DNA of 64,000 bases, from contig JALBYF010000010.1 of NCBI GenBank assembly GCA_023212725.1, positions 186,001-250,000 of the forward strand, read 5' to 3'. The position numbers were made by a program, and so were the translations under genes. The stretch is from Tranzscheliella williamsii. Lineage: Eukaryota; Basidiomycota; Ustilaginomycetes; Ustilaginales; Ustilaginaceae. Below the pieces are notes generated by a model, which did not search any database, was not told the origin of the DNA, and was given only the letters and a program-made list of their open reading frames with translations. Below are positions 41,582-51,881 of the stretch, piece after piece (positions within the stretch are counted from its first letter, which is position 1; every line of letters begins with the position of its first letter).

Positions 41582-42679
41582 TCAGTGGCGGGTGCCTTGC
41601 GGTTTGAGGTCGAAGAGGACAAACTCGGCATCGCGGCCGCCCTGGTTGGTAAAGGTGATGGCGTCGCCCGCCTTGCCGTCGCGGATGTAGGCGCCGTCGC
41701 CCTCGCCGAGCGTGTAGGTGGTGCCGTTGCCGTCGTCAAACGAGATCTTGGCCTCGCCGTCCAGTGCGGTTGCTTTGGCGGAGGGGTCGCGGTAGCCGGA
41801 GGACTGGGCGAGGTGGACGTAGACCCAGCGTTCGATGCCGGGGGTGGCGGCGGCGTCGGTGCCGAGGATGTGGGTGGCGGTCTTGCCGGGGGAGAGGATC
41901 GAGGTGCGCGTGACCAGGGTGCTATTCGAGGGGATGGCGGCGCCCTCGGGGAGGAGGCCGGTGCGCGCGCGCTCGGCGGCGCTAAACGTGCTGATGGGCT
42001 TGATGAGCGTCTTGAACGTGTCGCGCTTGCTCTCGTCCGAGGCGTGCGTGGTGTAGTAGGTGGGCGGCAGCCCGCTCACGTCGGGCGTGTACCAGATCTG
42101 GAGGAAGTGCACCTCGTCGCTGCCGCCGTTCTTCTCGCTGTGCGCGATGCCCGTGCCCGCCGAGGTAAACTGCACGTCGCCGCGCTTGAGCACCTCGACA
42201 TTGCCCATGCTGTCCTTGTGCTCCAGGCTACCGCTCAGCACCAGCGAGAAGATCTCGGCCTCCCGGTGCGGATGCCGCCCAAACCCCGTCCCCGCCGCCA
42301 CACGGTCCTCGTTGATGACGCGCAGATTCGAAAACGACATGTGCGCCGGGTCAAAGTGCGACGCGAAGCTGAACGTGTGGAACGTCTTGAGCCAGCCGTG
42401 GTCCGCATGCCCACGCTGGTGCCACAGCCGCGGCGAGACGCTCAGCTTGGCTGCTTGAACCGCTGATGCAGACATGCTGTCGACGGCAGATGCGCTGTGC
42501 GCCTGTGTAAAGTCGCTAGTGGGAGTAGCCGGAGAGGTGTCGCGATGCGATGCGGGCAGAAAAGCTAGATAGGAGACGAGCGCTACCACAATGGTTGCAG
42601 TCGCAAGAAGTAGTGTCGAAGGGGTTCGCTTCGGGGGTGTTGCTGTTCTGCTCTGTTGTTGTTGGTTGCAAGATGGCAT
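41582..42679 (-). CDS. Pirin-family bicupin protein with N-terminal membrane anchor
   Basis: 365 residues from the ATG at 42679 (upstream extension only from TTG). Residues ~20-40 ([20 protein letters not shown]) form one hydrophobic segment after a short basic stretch, so a signal anchor or signal peptide. The pirin core begins [20 protein letters not shown]. The metal site is visible as HPHRE within [19 protein letters not shown] and the later GTGIAHSE, the usual His/His/His/Glu set. A C-terminal cupin half follows ([20 protein letters not shown]). Family members (YhhW/YhaK) include quercetin 2,3-dioxygenase-like enzymes; nuclear pirin is a redox cofactor. The membrane segment is unusual. 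An internal ATG at the [11 protein letters not shown] segment could give a soluble form. Confidence 0.85.
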   Translation of the reverse strand: MPSCNQQQQSRTATPPKRTPSTLLLATATIVVALVSYLAFLPASHRDTSPATPTSDFTQAHSASAVDSMSASAVQAAKLSVSPRLWHQRGHADHGWLKTFHTFSFASHFDPAHMSFSNLRVINEDRVAAGTGFGRHPHREAEIFSLVLSGSLEHKDSMGNVEVLKRGDVQFTSAGTGIAHSEKNGGSDEVHFLQIWYTPDVSGLPPTYYTTHASDESKRDTFKTLIKPISTFSAAERARTGLLPEGAAIPSNSTLVTRTSILSPGKTATHILGTDAAATPGIERWVYVHLAQSSGYRDPSAKATALDGEAKISFDDGNGTTYTLGEGDGAYIRDGKAGDAITFTNQGGRDAEFVLFDLKPQGTRH

Positions 42680-43206
42680 CCAAGACAGAACCGGCCGCGG
42701 ATCGCACTTGTTATATAGACGAGAGGAAGCGTCCTGGACAGCAGCAGCAAGACGTCCTGGTGCAAAGAGAGGAGCCAACCTCGAAAGGCGGATAGAAGCG
42801 CAAGAAACGGAGATTACTGCCGGGGCCGTGCCACAGTCGGCCGTAGTTGGATATCTCCGTTATCCGATCTTTTATAAGGGTGTTAGGGCCGGGATATCGC
42901 GCGCCGCAAGTGTTAGATCCCCGGCCTTGGTAGTGCAGGCCCACCAGTTCACTTGCGACTGCGGCCGATAGGGCCGGCTGGAGATATCGGATCGGCTATT
43001 AGCAAGGATGGCAGAGGTAGTATACAGCAGAGCGGGGGAGACGCTGGGTGTCGCACGAGCGCGGGCTGGAACCCGGAGATGGGAGACGGGAAGACGAAAG
43101 TAAACGGAGCGATACGGCGGCACGGCGGGGTAGAATGCGGCCGAAGGCGATGGATGCTTTGCCGGCTGGCGGAGGGAGGTCGGCGGTGAAGGCAGAAGGA
43201 GGGGCG
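42680..43206. other. Intergenic spacer with nested inverted repeats
   Basis: 527 bp between the pirin start and the SMC2 stop. Outer arms GATATCTCC (42850-42858) and GGAGATATC (42980-42988) enclose inner arms CGCAAGTG (42905-42912) and CACTTGCG (42950-42957). A TGTTAGA heptamer lies at 42911-42917. No gene is seen. Confidence 0.5.
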
Positions 43207-46200
43207 CTAGGCAGCGACGAGGTGCGAGCCGGCCGAGGAGCCGGTGGTGCCGGCGGTGGGGTTTTTGGGGGCGCGCTTGCGGCTGTTGCCCGACTGCGGA
43301 TGGTGATTCTCCTTGTCAGTGTGGTCGCCATTGGCTGCGGTGGTTCGGTTGGCGTTGACCTTGCGGTCGACCAGACTGGTGCCGTCGCGGAAGCGCGCCG
43401 AGAAGAGCACGTTGGCGTGCGTAAAGAGCCCCTCTTTGAGCGAGACGACGATGAACTGCGAGCCGCGGAAGCGGTTGCGAAAGAGCTGGCCAATGTGCTG
43501 CGTGTGGCTCAGATCGAGCGCCGCATCGATCTCGTCGAGAATGTACATCGGCGCCGGCTTGAACTGGAGCAGACTCATAATCAGGCTGAGCGCAATCAGC
43601 GAGCGCTGCCCGCCAGAGAGCTCGGTAAGGCTCTGTTTCCAGACCGTGCCGAGCCGCACCTTGACCTCGAGCCCCTGCGTCAGATCCTGCCCCTCCGGCG
43701 GCTGCAGCTGGCTGTAGTTGCCCGGCAGCAGCTCGGCAAAGATGCTGCCAAAGTCGGCGTTGACCTTCTCCCACGTGTTGTGCAGCGCATCGCGCTTGTA
43801 TCGGTCCAGCTCGGTGATGGTGTCCTCGATCTTGTTCTTGTCCTTGAGTACCGTCGAGAGCATCGTCTTGAGCGCGCCTTCCTTCTTCTCTACGCCCTCG
43901 ATCAGCGAGAGGACCTTGGGATTGACCTTTTTCTTCATCCCCTGCTGCGTCTCTTCGAGCTTCTTGCATCGCTTTCGCACCTCGCTCATGTTGTGCTTGG
44001 AAAAGTCGTACGCCGTCCCCGCCTGGCCAAAGAAGCGCTGCTCCGAGCCGATCCATTCAAACTGCTTCTCCAGCTGCGCGATCGACTTTTCCAGCCCCGC
44101 CACGTCGGCGCCCAGCTTCTCGCAGTCGTGCGAAAGCTGCTTGATGGCCAGCGCGCCGTCGGCGATCTCTTGCTTCTTGGACTTGACCGCCGATCGCAGC
44201 GAGGAGAGCTCGTCGTCGTAGCCCGAAAGCATCGCCTTTTCTTCGCTCAGCTTCGCCTCCACCTTTTCCGCCTGCGTCTGCAGTTGCTCGAGCGCCGTCT
44301 GCATCTCGCCCAGCTCGGTCTCAACCTTGCCCATGGCATGCTTGGCCTCGGCGATCGTCTCCTCCAGCGTCGCAATCTCACTCCGCGTCTGCTCCAGCTC
44401 CAGCTCGACCGTGCGTACCTCGCCCTGCCGCGCCTTGATCTCGCCGCTCCGCTTCTGGACATCGCCCTTCTTCCGCTTGATCTCCGCCTTGAGCTGGTCC
44501 AGCTTGGAATCTTTGTTCTTATCAAACTCTTCCATTTCCTTTTCCAGCCGCTTGGCTTCGGCGCCCGCCTTCTGCTGCTTTTTCTTGGCTGCTTCCATGC
44601 CGCTCTTCAGCTCGGCAATCGAGGTTTTGGCCTTCTCCACCTCGCCGATGATGCGCGTCGCGTTGGAGCCGCTGATCTGCGACTCGAGCAGCGTCACCTG
44701 GTGCCGCTTCAGGTCCAGCTCGCGCTTTGCCTTGGAGAAGGAGGCCATCTGCGACTTGGACGATGCGATCTGCTCTTCCACCTTGCCCAGCTCGGACTTG
44801 GCATCCTTGAGCACCTTTTCGATCTTGATCAGCTCCTGCATGCGCACCAGGACGTTGCCCGAGTTCGGCTTGGAGCCGCCCGACAGCGTGCCGGCAGGGT
44901 CGTAGACGTCGCCGTCCAGGGTTACCGACTTCATGCGCACGGCATTGTCAAAGGTGACGCGCTTGGCGGTCGCCGCATCGGCGCAGACGAGCGTGTTGCC
45001 AAAGACATACTCCATCGCCTTGCTGACGTCCGCATCGTAGCCGACGAGCGTCAGCGCGAGGTCCACTCGGCCGGGCGCCAGCTTCTGCGCGGCGCCGATC
45101 TTCTCGGCGCTGGCGACGAAGGCGTTGATCTTGTTGAGCGGGATCAGCGTGACTCGCCGCTTGAGCTGGCCATGCGCCAGCAGCTTGGAGCCCACCTTCT
45201 CGTCCTCGACCACCACATTATAGAGGCGGCCGCCCGCGCAGATTTCGAGCGCCGTTGAGTACTTGTGCTTGTCCTGATCCAGCTGGATCAGCGAGGCCAC
45301 CAAGCCTTTGACGCGCGACCGATCGAAGTTGGGTTCCGGATCTGTGTATTGGAAGTCGGTCCCCGCCAGCTTGGACTTGAGGCCCTCCTTGCGCTCGAGC
45401 AGGTCCGAGACACGCTGGCTCCACTCGGCTTTGGACTGCAGCAGGCATTTCTCCTGCTGGTCGTCCCAGCCAAGCTTCTCCATCTTGGCCTCGAGGTCAG
45501 CGACGGCAGCACGCGACGACTCGAGCTCCGAGAGTAGACCTGCAGCGTCCTTCTGGGCTTTTTTGGCCAGCGGTTCTTTCTGCTTGACCTCTTTCTCCAG
45601 ATGGCCGATTCTCAGTTTGGACTGCTCCACTTCGGTGCCTGCGGCGGACTGTTCGGCTCGCGCCGTGGCGATCTGGCCCATGTAGCCGCCGGCGGAGCCT
45701 TCACCGCCCTTGGATTTGGATGAAGAGGCCATGCCTGTGAGCAAGGTCTGCAACAGCTCATCCTGCTTGTTGAGGTCCGCCACGGCCGAGTCATAGTCGG
45801 CCTTGAGCTCGCCAAACGAGCCAGAGAGCTTCTGAAGCGAGAGCTCCTTGTCTTGCAGAGCGTTCCGGAGAGACTCGAGGGAGGCCTGGTCTGCCTGCAG
45901 CTTCTTCTGCTCCTCCTCGACGGATCCAACCTTGAGATCGACGAGGGTCTTCTGCTTGACCAGGTCGTGCTGCAGCTCCTTGCTGCGGTTGACGAGCGCC
46001 TGGAGCTTGCCGCCTTTGGTCATCTCGGCTTCTTTCTTCTTTTCGATTTGGGCAAGCTCCTTTTCGATGCTCTCGATCTGCCGTTTCAGAGCGTTGGCCT
46101 CCTGCTCGCGGTCACCGACGTCGCGTGTCTTGCGGTCGAGAAGCGCCTTTTTCTCTTCGAACCTGGCGCAGAGCTGCTGCCACTCAAAGGCCTTGGCAAG

Positions 46201-46896
46201 CCGAGTAAGTCTATCGAGCTCGGTGCTTGCTTTTTGGTACTCAAGAAAGGAGCGCTTCTCTTCGCGGAGCTTGTCGAGCTTGGGCGTGATCTCCTCCTCG
46301 AGGAGAGCGGTAATCTCCTTGACCTTTTGGTCCTTCTTGGTCATGGTCTTGATCGCCTTGTCTTTCCGGTCTTCGAACATGCGCGTGCCGGCCGCCTCTT
46401 CGATCATGGAGAGGATCTCTGCGGGCTTCATGTTGAGCACCTTTGTAATCTTGCCCTGCATGATGAGGAAGTTGGGATTGTTGATGTTGAGCTGGACGCT
46501 CTGGAACATGTTCTGCACCGCCTGCTGCGTCGCTCTGTGGCCGTTGATGAGGTATTTACTGAGGCCGCCCATGGCGATCTGACGCGTGACGGTGATCTGC
46601 GGACAATTCTCAAAAGAAACGGGCGACTTGGCGCGGTCGGTGTTGTCAAAGACAATAGTGACGGAAGCCTTTGTGATGCCGGCCTGTCCACGCTTGTAGA
46701 TGAGGTCCTGCAGGTTATTCGCCCGCACCGCCGTCAGATTGGTGATGCCGAGGACGAAACAGATCGAGTCGAGGATGTTGGACTTGCCTGAGCCGTTCAA
46801 GCCGGTGATGGCATTGAAAGAGGCGTCGAAGCCAGAGACATGCGTCCGGACGGGGTACGACTTGAAGCCGTCGATAATGAGCTCTTCGATCCGCAT
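43207..46896 (-). CDS. SMC2: Condensin subunit SMC2
   Basis: 1229 residues, intronless. The start MRIEELIIDGFKSYPVRTHV and Walker A GLNGSGKSN (32-40) are typical of SMC2. Two long coiled coils flank the hinge (about 520-680, with NVVVEDEKVGSKLLAHGQLK and DVYDPAGTLSGGSKPNSG). The C-terminal head carries the ABC signature LSGGQRSLIALSLI near residue 1095 and Walker B MYILDEIDAALD. A ~50-residue Asn/Ser/Gly-rich tail follows. With SMC4 it forms the condensin core that compacts mitotic chromosomes. It is tandem with ULA1 on the minus strand, with 580 bp between. Confidence 0.97.
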   Translation of the reverse strand: MRIEELIIDGFKSYPVRTHVSGFDASFNAITGLNGSGKSNILDSICFVLGITNLTAVRANNLQDLIYKRGQAGITKASVTIVFDNTDRAKSPVSFENCPQITVTRQIAMGGLSKYLINGHRATQQAVQNMFQSVQLNINNPNFLIMQGKITKVLNMKPAEILSMIEEAAGTRMFEDRKDKAIKTMTKKDQKVKEITALLEEEITPKLDKLREEKRSFLEYQKASTELDRLTRLAKAFEWQQLCARFEEKKALLDRKTRDVGDREQEANALKRQIESIEKELAQIEKKKEAEMTKGGKLQALVNRSKELQHDLVKQKTLVDLKVGSVEEEQKKLQADQASLESLRNALQDKELSLQKLSGSFGELKADYDSAVADLNKQDELLQTLLTGMASSSKSKGGEGSAGGYMGQIATARAEQSAAGTEVEQSKLRIGHLEKEVKQKEPLAKKAQKDAAGLLSELESSRAAVADLEAKMEKLGWDDQQEKCLLQSKAEWSQRVSDLLERKEGLKSKLAGTDFQYTDPEPNFDRSRVKGLVASLIQLDQDKHKYSTALEICAGGRLYNVVVEDEKVGSKLLAHGQLKRRVTLIPLNKINAFVASAEKIGAAQKLAPGRVDLALTLVGYDADVSKAMEYVFGNTLVCADAATAKRVTFDNAVRMKSVTLDGDVYDPAGTLSGGSKPNSGNVLVRMQELIKIEKVLKDAKSELGKVEEQIASSKSQMASFSKAKRELDLKRHQVTLLESQISGSNATRIIGEVEKAKTSIAELKSGMEAAKKKQQKAGAEAKRLEKEMEEFDKNKDSKLDQLKAEIKRKKGDVQKRSGEIKARQGEVRTVELELEQTRSEIATLEETIAEAKHAMGKVETELGEMQTALEQLQTQAEKVEAKLSEEKAMLSGYDDELSSLRSAVKSKKQEIADGALAIKQLSHDCEKLGADVAGLEKSIAQLEKQFEWIGSEQRFFGQAGTAYDFSKHNMSEVRKRCKKLEETQQGMKKKVNPKVLSLIEGVEKKEGALKTMLSTVLKDKNKIEDTITELDRYKRDALHNTWEKVNADFGSIFAELLPGNYSQLQPPEGQDLTQGLEVKVRLGTVWKQSLTELSGGQRSLIALSLIMSLLQFKPAPMYILDEIDAALDLSHTQHIGQLFRNRFRGSQFIVVSLKEGLFTHANVLFSARFRDGTSLVDRKVNANRTTAANGDHTDKENHHPQSGNSRKRAPKNPTAGTTGSSAGSHLVAA

Positions 46897-47478
46897 CTTG
46901 AGGTGACAGGCAGGAGGTTATGTATATGCGCTTCGGTAGGGGCCAGAATAGGCTCGCGTGACGAGCTGGCTCGGTAGTCGCGGATCGACCAGGACGCGCG
47001 AAGCTGTTGTTCTTGAAAGAGGGATGGGGGCGGGCACTGGATCAACACGGAACACACCGTTCAAAGCATGTTGTCGATGTGAAGAGTACGGGGTTGAGGA
47101 GCGAGCTGTCGTGATGAGGGTGCGGATGGACAGCAGTGGTGGTGGTGAGTGTTGATCTTTCCTGGCTGAGCAGCCGTACTGACTGGCATTTGGCCGACAC
47201 CTTTTCGCTCCTCTCGGCCTAGAAATGGCGTTGCTGTGTTGGTCTTTTCGACGCGTCCTTCGCCCGCCCACGAAACCACATGCCACAAGCCCATCAGTCA
47301 CGTGTTGCGAGAGAACCTAACACACGATTCCCTTCAGCTTCGCTCTAACATGATGGGCTTCCTCTCGACGTCGTCCATCACGCCGTCGTACGTGGCAGCA
47401 CGCAAACAGACACGCTGAGGACGCAAGCGGAACAGGATGAGAACATGTGTAGGGCCTGTATGTGAATTGCAATGCGTT
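46897..47478. other. Intergenic spacer SMC2 / ULA1
   Basis: 582 bp containing the SMC2 promoter and the ULA1 3' UTR. A TCTAACA heptamer occurs at 47344-47350. No gene is seen. Confidence 0.5.
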
Positions 47479-49575
47479 TCAGAGGTGAAAGACGCCGATG
47501 GCCTGCTGTATGCCGTCGTAGAGGACGGTGTTGTTGGCGGGGATGTACTGTTTCGTGATGAGCTTGATGGACTCCTGGGCGACGATGCCGCCGAGGAGGG
47601 CAGTGGTGGGTGGGAGGCTGGCGCGGCCTGCGCGGACGAGTTCGCGGACGCTGTTGTGGATTTGGTCCGCCTGGTCGGAGTGAGGGGTGATGTGGAAGTG
47701 GGTGGCTGCCATCTTGTGCGCATGCGCGAGGAGGCGCGCCTCGTCGGCGGCATGGTCGGCTGCCGCGTCCTCCATGCGCACGTCCAGCGCGTCGGTCTCG
47801 GACTCGCCCGTGGGCGTCTCCGACTTGGGCCGCTTGGCGGCACGCATCTGCTCGCCCCGCTCGGCATCCGCTGCCAGCGCCCGCCCCGCAGGCGCCACAC
47901 TGCCCGACGCCACCGCCGTCGTTGACGCAACCGACGACGAAAACGTGGCGCAAGAGCCAGGATACCGGCCGTATTCTTCGTAGAAATCGTCCGCGGCGGC
48001 AAGCGCAATGTAGTGCTGGAATGTCGCCGGATTGACCGGGTCCGAAAAGGCAAGCATGGCCGCCTCGGCTCGCGGCTCCTCGGTCCGCTGCCTCTCGCTC
48101 CGGCCGCGGATCAGCTTCAGGTAGCCGGCATGCTTCACGAACGCCTCCACTTCGTCGTCTGCGATCCTGCCTTGGACGCCCGCTGCCTTGCAGAGCTCTT
48201 GCAGAATCTGCTGGAATCGCGCCAGGTCGTGCAAGGCCTTGGTGCGATAAGTGTTCTGCAACTTGATATACATAGCCGAGGTAGACTTCATGTCCGGTAT
48301 CGCCCCCGACAGAGGTAGCGAGCCGGTTTCTGAAGTGGCAACAAACTGGCGGAGCGCACGGAGGAGTATCCAGAAATTGATCGACGAAGAGGTAATTTGG
48401 TCGCAGGCAGGATCGTCCAGCATGGCCTGAACGTGGTCAGGAATTCCGCCACCTCCGAGACCGTTTGACCCCAGCGGTCGCCAGATGTGTTGACCCAGTG
48501 CAGCGATCGCCTCGTCAAAGTTCTCGGCGTCCTGATTACCGGACAGTCTAGCGGCATTGATGGACTGGACAAAAGCGGTCCGGTCTTTCGATGTCGGCAA
48601 CTGGCCATCGTGCTGCCAGAGGCAAAAGGAACAAGACAGCCCAGTGTGAGAACAGGCACAGCGAGGAGCTGAGGAGGTATCTCGGGCATACTTACCTTGG
48701 ACTGCCATTCGGAGAGCTTCTTGAGCAGGATGATAGGGTAGGGTATGTGGCTGTGTTCCATCGAGTCGGTCGTGGCCAGGTCGAACTGGTCAGCCAGCTG
48801 TCTGAGTTGGGTAAAGGGCCGTGTGAGGCGCAGGTCCACTACGCTATCGGGATGCGTCTCGATGATGCCGAGCTCCTTGAGGCTGACGCGCATCTCGCCG
48901 ATCATGCCTGCACTGCGCACGCGCAGCAGCGGGATCTGCGGGGAAGGTGGTTGAAGCTGCCACAGGAGGTCCGACAGCGGCAGGTCGAGCGACTTGGGCT
49001 GGTTGACAGAGATGACCAGGCTGAAGCGCGTGAAGAAGGCCGGGTCGGACTGTAGCAAGGCCGCCGGACTCTGAGGAAGGAGAAGGGCGAGGAAGGAGAG
49101 GAGCAAGGAAGGAGAAGGGCGAGGAAGGACAGGGGGCGGCATGGAAGCGGGTCAGTATGGCAGTAGCCAAGGCAGGGGCCAATGCGCCAAAAGATGTGGT
49201 GCTTACCTTGATCTTGGCCTCGGCGGCTACACTGGAGTTCATTTCGACGAGCAGACGCACCATCTCTTCGGCAGCGTACTTGCCCTCGCTCTCTCCGGGC
49301 TGGAGGAAGAAGTTGACGCCGAGGTCGGCAGCGTTGACTCTGGCATCGTCCAGAAGCACGAATGAGCCGATGCCGGGCAGGACGAGGTTCTTGAGGATCT
49401 GGGCGGAAAGAGCACAGGCGCCCACGACCAGCACGCGCGCCTTCTCGAGCGAGGCCTGGCCCGAGGACGCCCAGAGCCTCAGCTGGCGATCATACCGCTG
49501 CGTGTGCGCCGACGGCCGATGCGAGGCGATGGACGAGTCTGTCGGTGGCAAGGGATGCGCGCCAATGCTCGACAT
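47479..49575 (-). CDS. ULA1: NEDD8-activating enzyme E1 regulatory subunit (APPBP1/Ula1), two introns
   Basis: Exon 1 is 49575-49207, intron 49206-49071 (136 nt), exon 2 is 49070-48696, intron 48695-48613 (83 nt), and exon 3 is 48612-47479. All junctions are phase 0 and both donors are GTAAG. The 625-residue product pairs with Uba3 to activate the ubiquitin-like protein Rub1/NEDD8 for cullin modification. Landmarks are QRYDRQLRLWASSGQASLE, the nucleotide-fold VLVVGACALSAQILKNLVLPG, HSHIPYPIILLKKLSEW across exon 2, NFDEAIAALG and FWILLRALRQFVA in exon 3, and the end PPTTALLGGIVAQESIKLIT. No catalytic cysteine domain is expected in this subunit. The start at 49575 is the first ATG; upstream only a TTG is in frame. 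An insert of Ala/Glu-rich sequence lies near residues 490-540. Confidence 0.93.
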
Positions 49576-49899
49576 CTTGCTGCTGCCGTCCTTGGCTCTG
49601 ACGATGCAATGGGCCGCCAAGAGGTGAGTAGGAGCGGGCAAGAAGCAGCAAGCTGTTGGCCAACAACGCTGAGTCGAAGTGGAGGCAAAGGTGCAGTGCA
49701 GGCAAAGGGAGCTCCAACTCCGTAATGAAGCGCAATCCTGTTAAGTTGCAGCGTTATATACAGCACTTGTTAAGTTGCACAACTGTAAAGTCGCATGCTA
49801 TTCACTTGTTTAAGTTGACTCGAAGGAGAGGCATATGTAGAGGTGTTGGTGTTGCTCTCGCTCTACGCTTCCATATGCTCTATCGGCCTGCTCGAAAGC
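49576..49899. promoter_or_regulatory. Divergent promoter ULA1 / ARP10
   Basis: A 324-bp bidirectional promoter region with a repeated GTTAAGTTGCA element (separate entry) and a TTATATA tract at 49754-49760. Confidence 0.55.
49737..49818. repeat. Repeated GTTAAGTTGCA element in the ULA1/ARP10 promoter
   Basis: Copies are CCTGTTAAGTTGCA (49737-49750), CTTGTTAAGTTGCA (49766-49779) and CTTGTTTAAGTTGA (49805-49818), plus a weaker ACTGTAAAGTCGCA (49782-49795). A TATA-like TTATATA lies between the first two. Candidate shared regulatory sites. Confidence 0.65.
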
Positions 49900-51720
49900 A
49901 TGTCGGGGTCTGCAGAAAGCGCTGCGGGAAGGAATGCAGCGACGACGGGGGACGAGCGCAAGGTCTCCTTTCAGCGGTCGGCGCCGACGCGGTCTTCCGG
50001 TGGGGCTGGTGCCGGGGCGACGCACGGTGCCAGTCAGAGTTCGGCGTCGTCGTCCACGGCGGCTTACGCAGGGGCGACGCGGCGCCATTCGCTGTTCGGC
50101 ACGGAAGATCGTATCGTGCTGGACGTCGGCAGCAAGTACACCAAGATCGGCTTCAGTGGAGAGCCGCGGCCGCGCGCAATCCTGCCGTCGGTGGCAACCG
50201 CCCAGCCATCGACCTCGTTTCTGCGGCTAGACGCGGAATCCTCACACCTGGCCTCGCCCTCGCCCAGCGGAACACTGTGGGACTTGGACCTGGAACGGTG
50301 TGTTAATGACCACGTCAGGAAGGCGAGGCAGGCACTCCTCCTCGCGCAGCTCGTCCAGCTCCTCCGCACCGCCTACGCACAGCATCTCATGGTCGACCCT
50401 AAGCAACGCAAGGTGCTCATCGTCGAGAATCCCCTGCTGCCCACTCTGGTGAAGGACATGCTTTGCAAGGTCCTCTTCAACAACCTCCAGGTGCCGTCCG
50501 TCTCCTTCGTGCCCGCACCGCTGATGAGCATCGTCGCGGTCGGCAGAATCACCGGCCTGATCGTCGACATTGGATTCGCCGAGACATCCGTCACCCCCGT
50601 CTACTACGGGAGACCACTGCTGAGCTATCTCAGAACGACTCCGAGGGCGGGCAGGAGCGTCAACGCGCGGCTCAAGGCGCTGCTGCTCCGCTACGGCAGA
50701 TTCATCGAGGCGCAGAGCGGTCTGCCCAACTCCGACCGCACCTTGAAGGAGCGCACGAAGCGACTGCAGGAAACCATGCTGACCGATCAGGTCCTCGAAG
50801 AAATCAAGGTCAAGGCTCTGTTCGTGGGCTCCTATCTCTCCGAAGCAGATACGGCAGAGCCACGGGCGGAAGCGTCGAAGCTCAATACGCGGGATGCAAG
50901 GCCGGGCTCCACCCTATCCTCTGCCGACAATGTTGAACGGGAGGAAGAGGCCGAGCTGCTGGACGCGCTGCATCGGCGGTATGCAAAACGGTCCAAGACG
51001 ACGCCGTTCACATATACCGTTACGACGGCGGTGGATGCTGGGCACACTGCGTCGCTGATCCAGGGGGTCCATGCGGGGGCCGGTGGGTCGGGGGCGGGGA
51101 GTGCGGGGCTGATCGCGGTGCCGGGGTGGGTGCGCGAGCGGGCGGCGGAGGTGCTGTTCGAGCGGGGGGACGGCGATGCGGCGGGGCTGGGGGAGATGGT
51201 GGCGGGGGTGGTGCGAGCGGTGGCGGTGGATTTGCGGCGCGAGCTGAGCGGGGCGATCTTGGTGGGAGGCGGGACGGCGATGCTGCCGGGGCTTGTGGGG
51301 CGGGTGCGCGCCGAGGTGGCGCGCGCCGCGGGCAGTTTCGAGGTTGGTGCCACCGCCGTGGTGCTCAACGAGCCGTGGGCCGAGGACACCGCGCGCGCCG
51401 GCGCCGGCTCGGCGCCCGCCTTCCCCGCCAGCCTGCTCGCCTGGATGGGCACCTCGCTCCTCGGCGCCCTAAAAACAACCCCCCTCGCCGAAATCTCCCG
51501 CGACACCTACGACGCCGCTGCAGCCACCGCACTCGCTCGCCACCCCCCTCCCCCTTCCCCACACCGCCCCTCCCTCACCCCCGGAACCCGCGGCTCCTTC
51601 GTAGGCGTCGTAGGCGGCCTCGAAACAGGCGCCTTCGGCGCCCTCGCCGCCGTAAGCCGCCACCTCGTCGGCCTGCACTCCTCTACCCCTTCCGCCGAAA
51701 CCCCCTCGCGCCCACCATGA
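49900..51720 (+). CDS. ARP10: Actin-related protein Arp10 (dynactin pointed-end Arp11/ACTR10)
   Basis: 606 residues from the ATG at 49900 (A at -3). The open frame reaches 49843 only from a GTG. Actin-fold landmarks are phosphate loop 1 IVLDVGSKYTKIGFSGEPRP, then LLRTAYAQHLMVDPKQRKVLIVE, LFNNLQVPSVSFVPAPLMSI, phosphate loop 2 GLIVDIGFAETSVTPVYYG and the adenosine motif LVGGGTAMLPGLVGRVRAEV. The end AWMGTSLLGALK fits actin. Sequence between loops matches ACTR10 better than Arp1 or actin. Arp10 caps the pointed end of the dynactin filament with p62, p27 and p25, serving dynein cargo transport. N-terminal ~60 residues and the Pro/His-rich C-terminus are extra. The final ~100 codons switch from G- to C-ending. 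Confidence 0.88.
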   Translation: MSGSAESAAGRNAATTGDERKVSFQRSAPTRSSGGAGAGATHGASQSSASSSTAAYAGATRRHSLFGTEDRIVLDVGSKYTKIGFSGEPRPRAILPSVATAQPSTSFLRLDAESSHLASPSPSGTLWDLDLERCVNDHVRKARQALLLAQLVQLLRTAYAQHLMVDPKQRKVLIVENPLLPTLVKDMLCKVLFNNLQVPSVSFVPAPLMSIVAVGRITGLIVDIGFAETSVTPVYYGRPLLSYLRTTPRAGRSVNARLKALLLRYGRFIEAQSGLPNSDRTLKERTKRLQETMLTDQVLEEIKVKALFVGSYLSEADTAEPRAEASKLNTRDARPGSTLSSADNVEREEEAELLDALHRRYAKRSKTTPFTYTVTTAVDAGHTASLIQGVHAGAGGSGAGSAGLIAVPGWVRERAAEVLFERGDGDAAGLGEMVAGVVRAVAVDLRRELSGAILVGGGTAMLPGLVGRVRAEVARAAGSFEVGATAVVLNEPWAEDTARAGAGSAPAFPASLLAWMGTSLLGALKTTPLAEISRDTYDAAAATALARHPPPPSPHRPSLTPGTRGSFVGVVGGLETGAFGALAAVSRHLVGLHSSTPSAETPSRPP

Positions 51721-51881
51721 CCTACTCCACCAACCATATCAAAACCACATATACCCTGCCCAAGCGTTGCTCCGCGGTGCGAATCAAATCAATTGAGAGG
51801 GGGCGAGATCGACGCGCGAAAAAGTCTGATGGTACACTGGTGTAGATGCTAGAACGGCGTCTAGGCAGCGCTTTGGGCCGT

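Noticed and set aside
43048..45258. 736-codon open frame antisense to SMC2
   Set aside because: It is a shadow produced by G/C-rich third positions of SMC2. It shows no domain and is Arg/Leu-rich.
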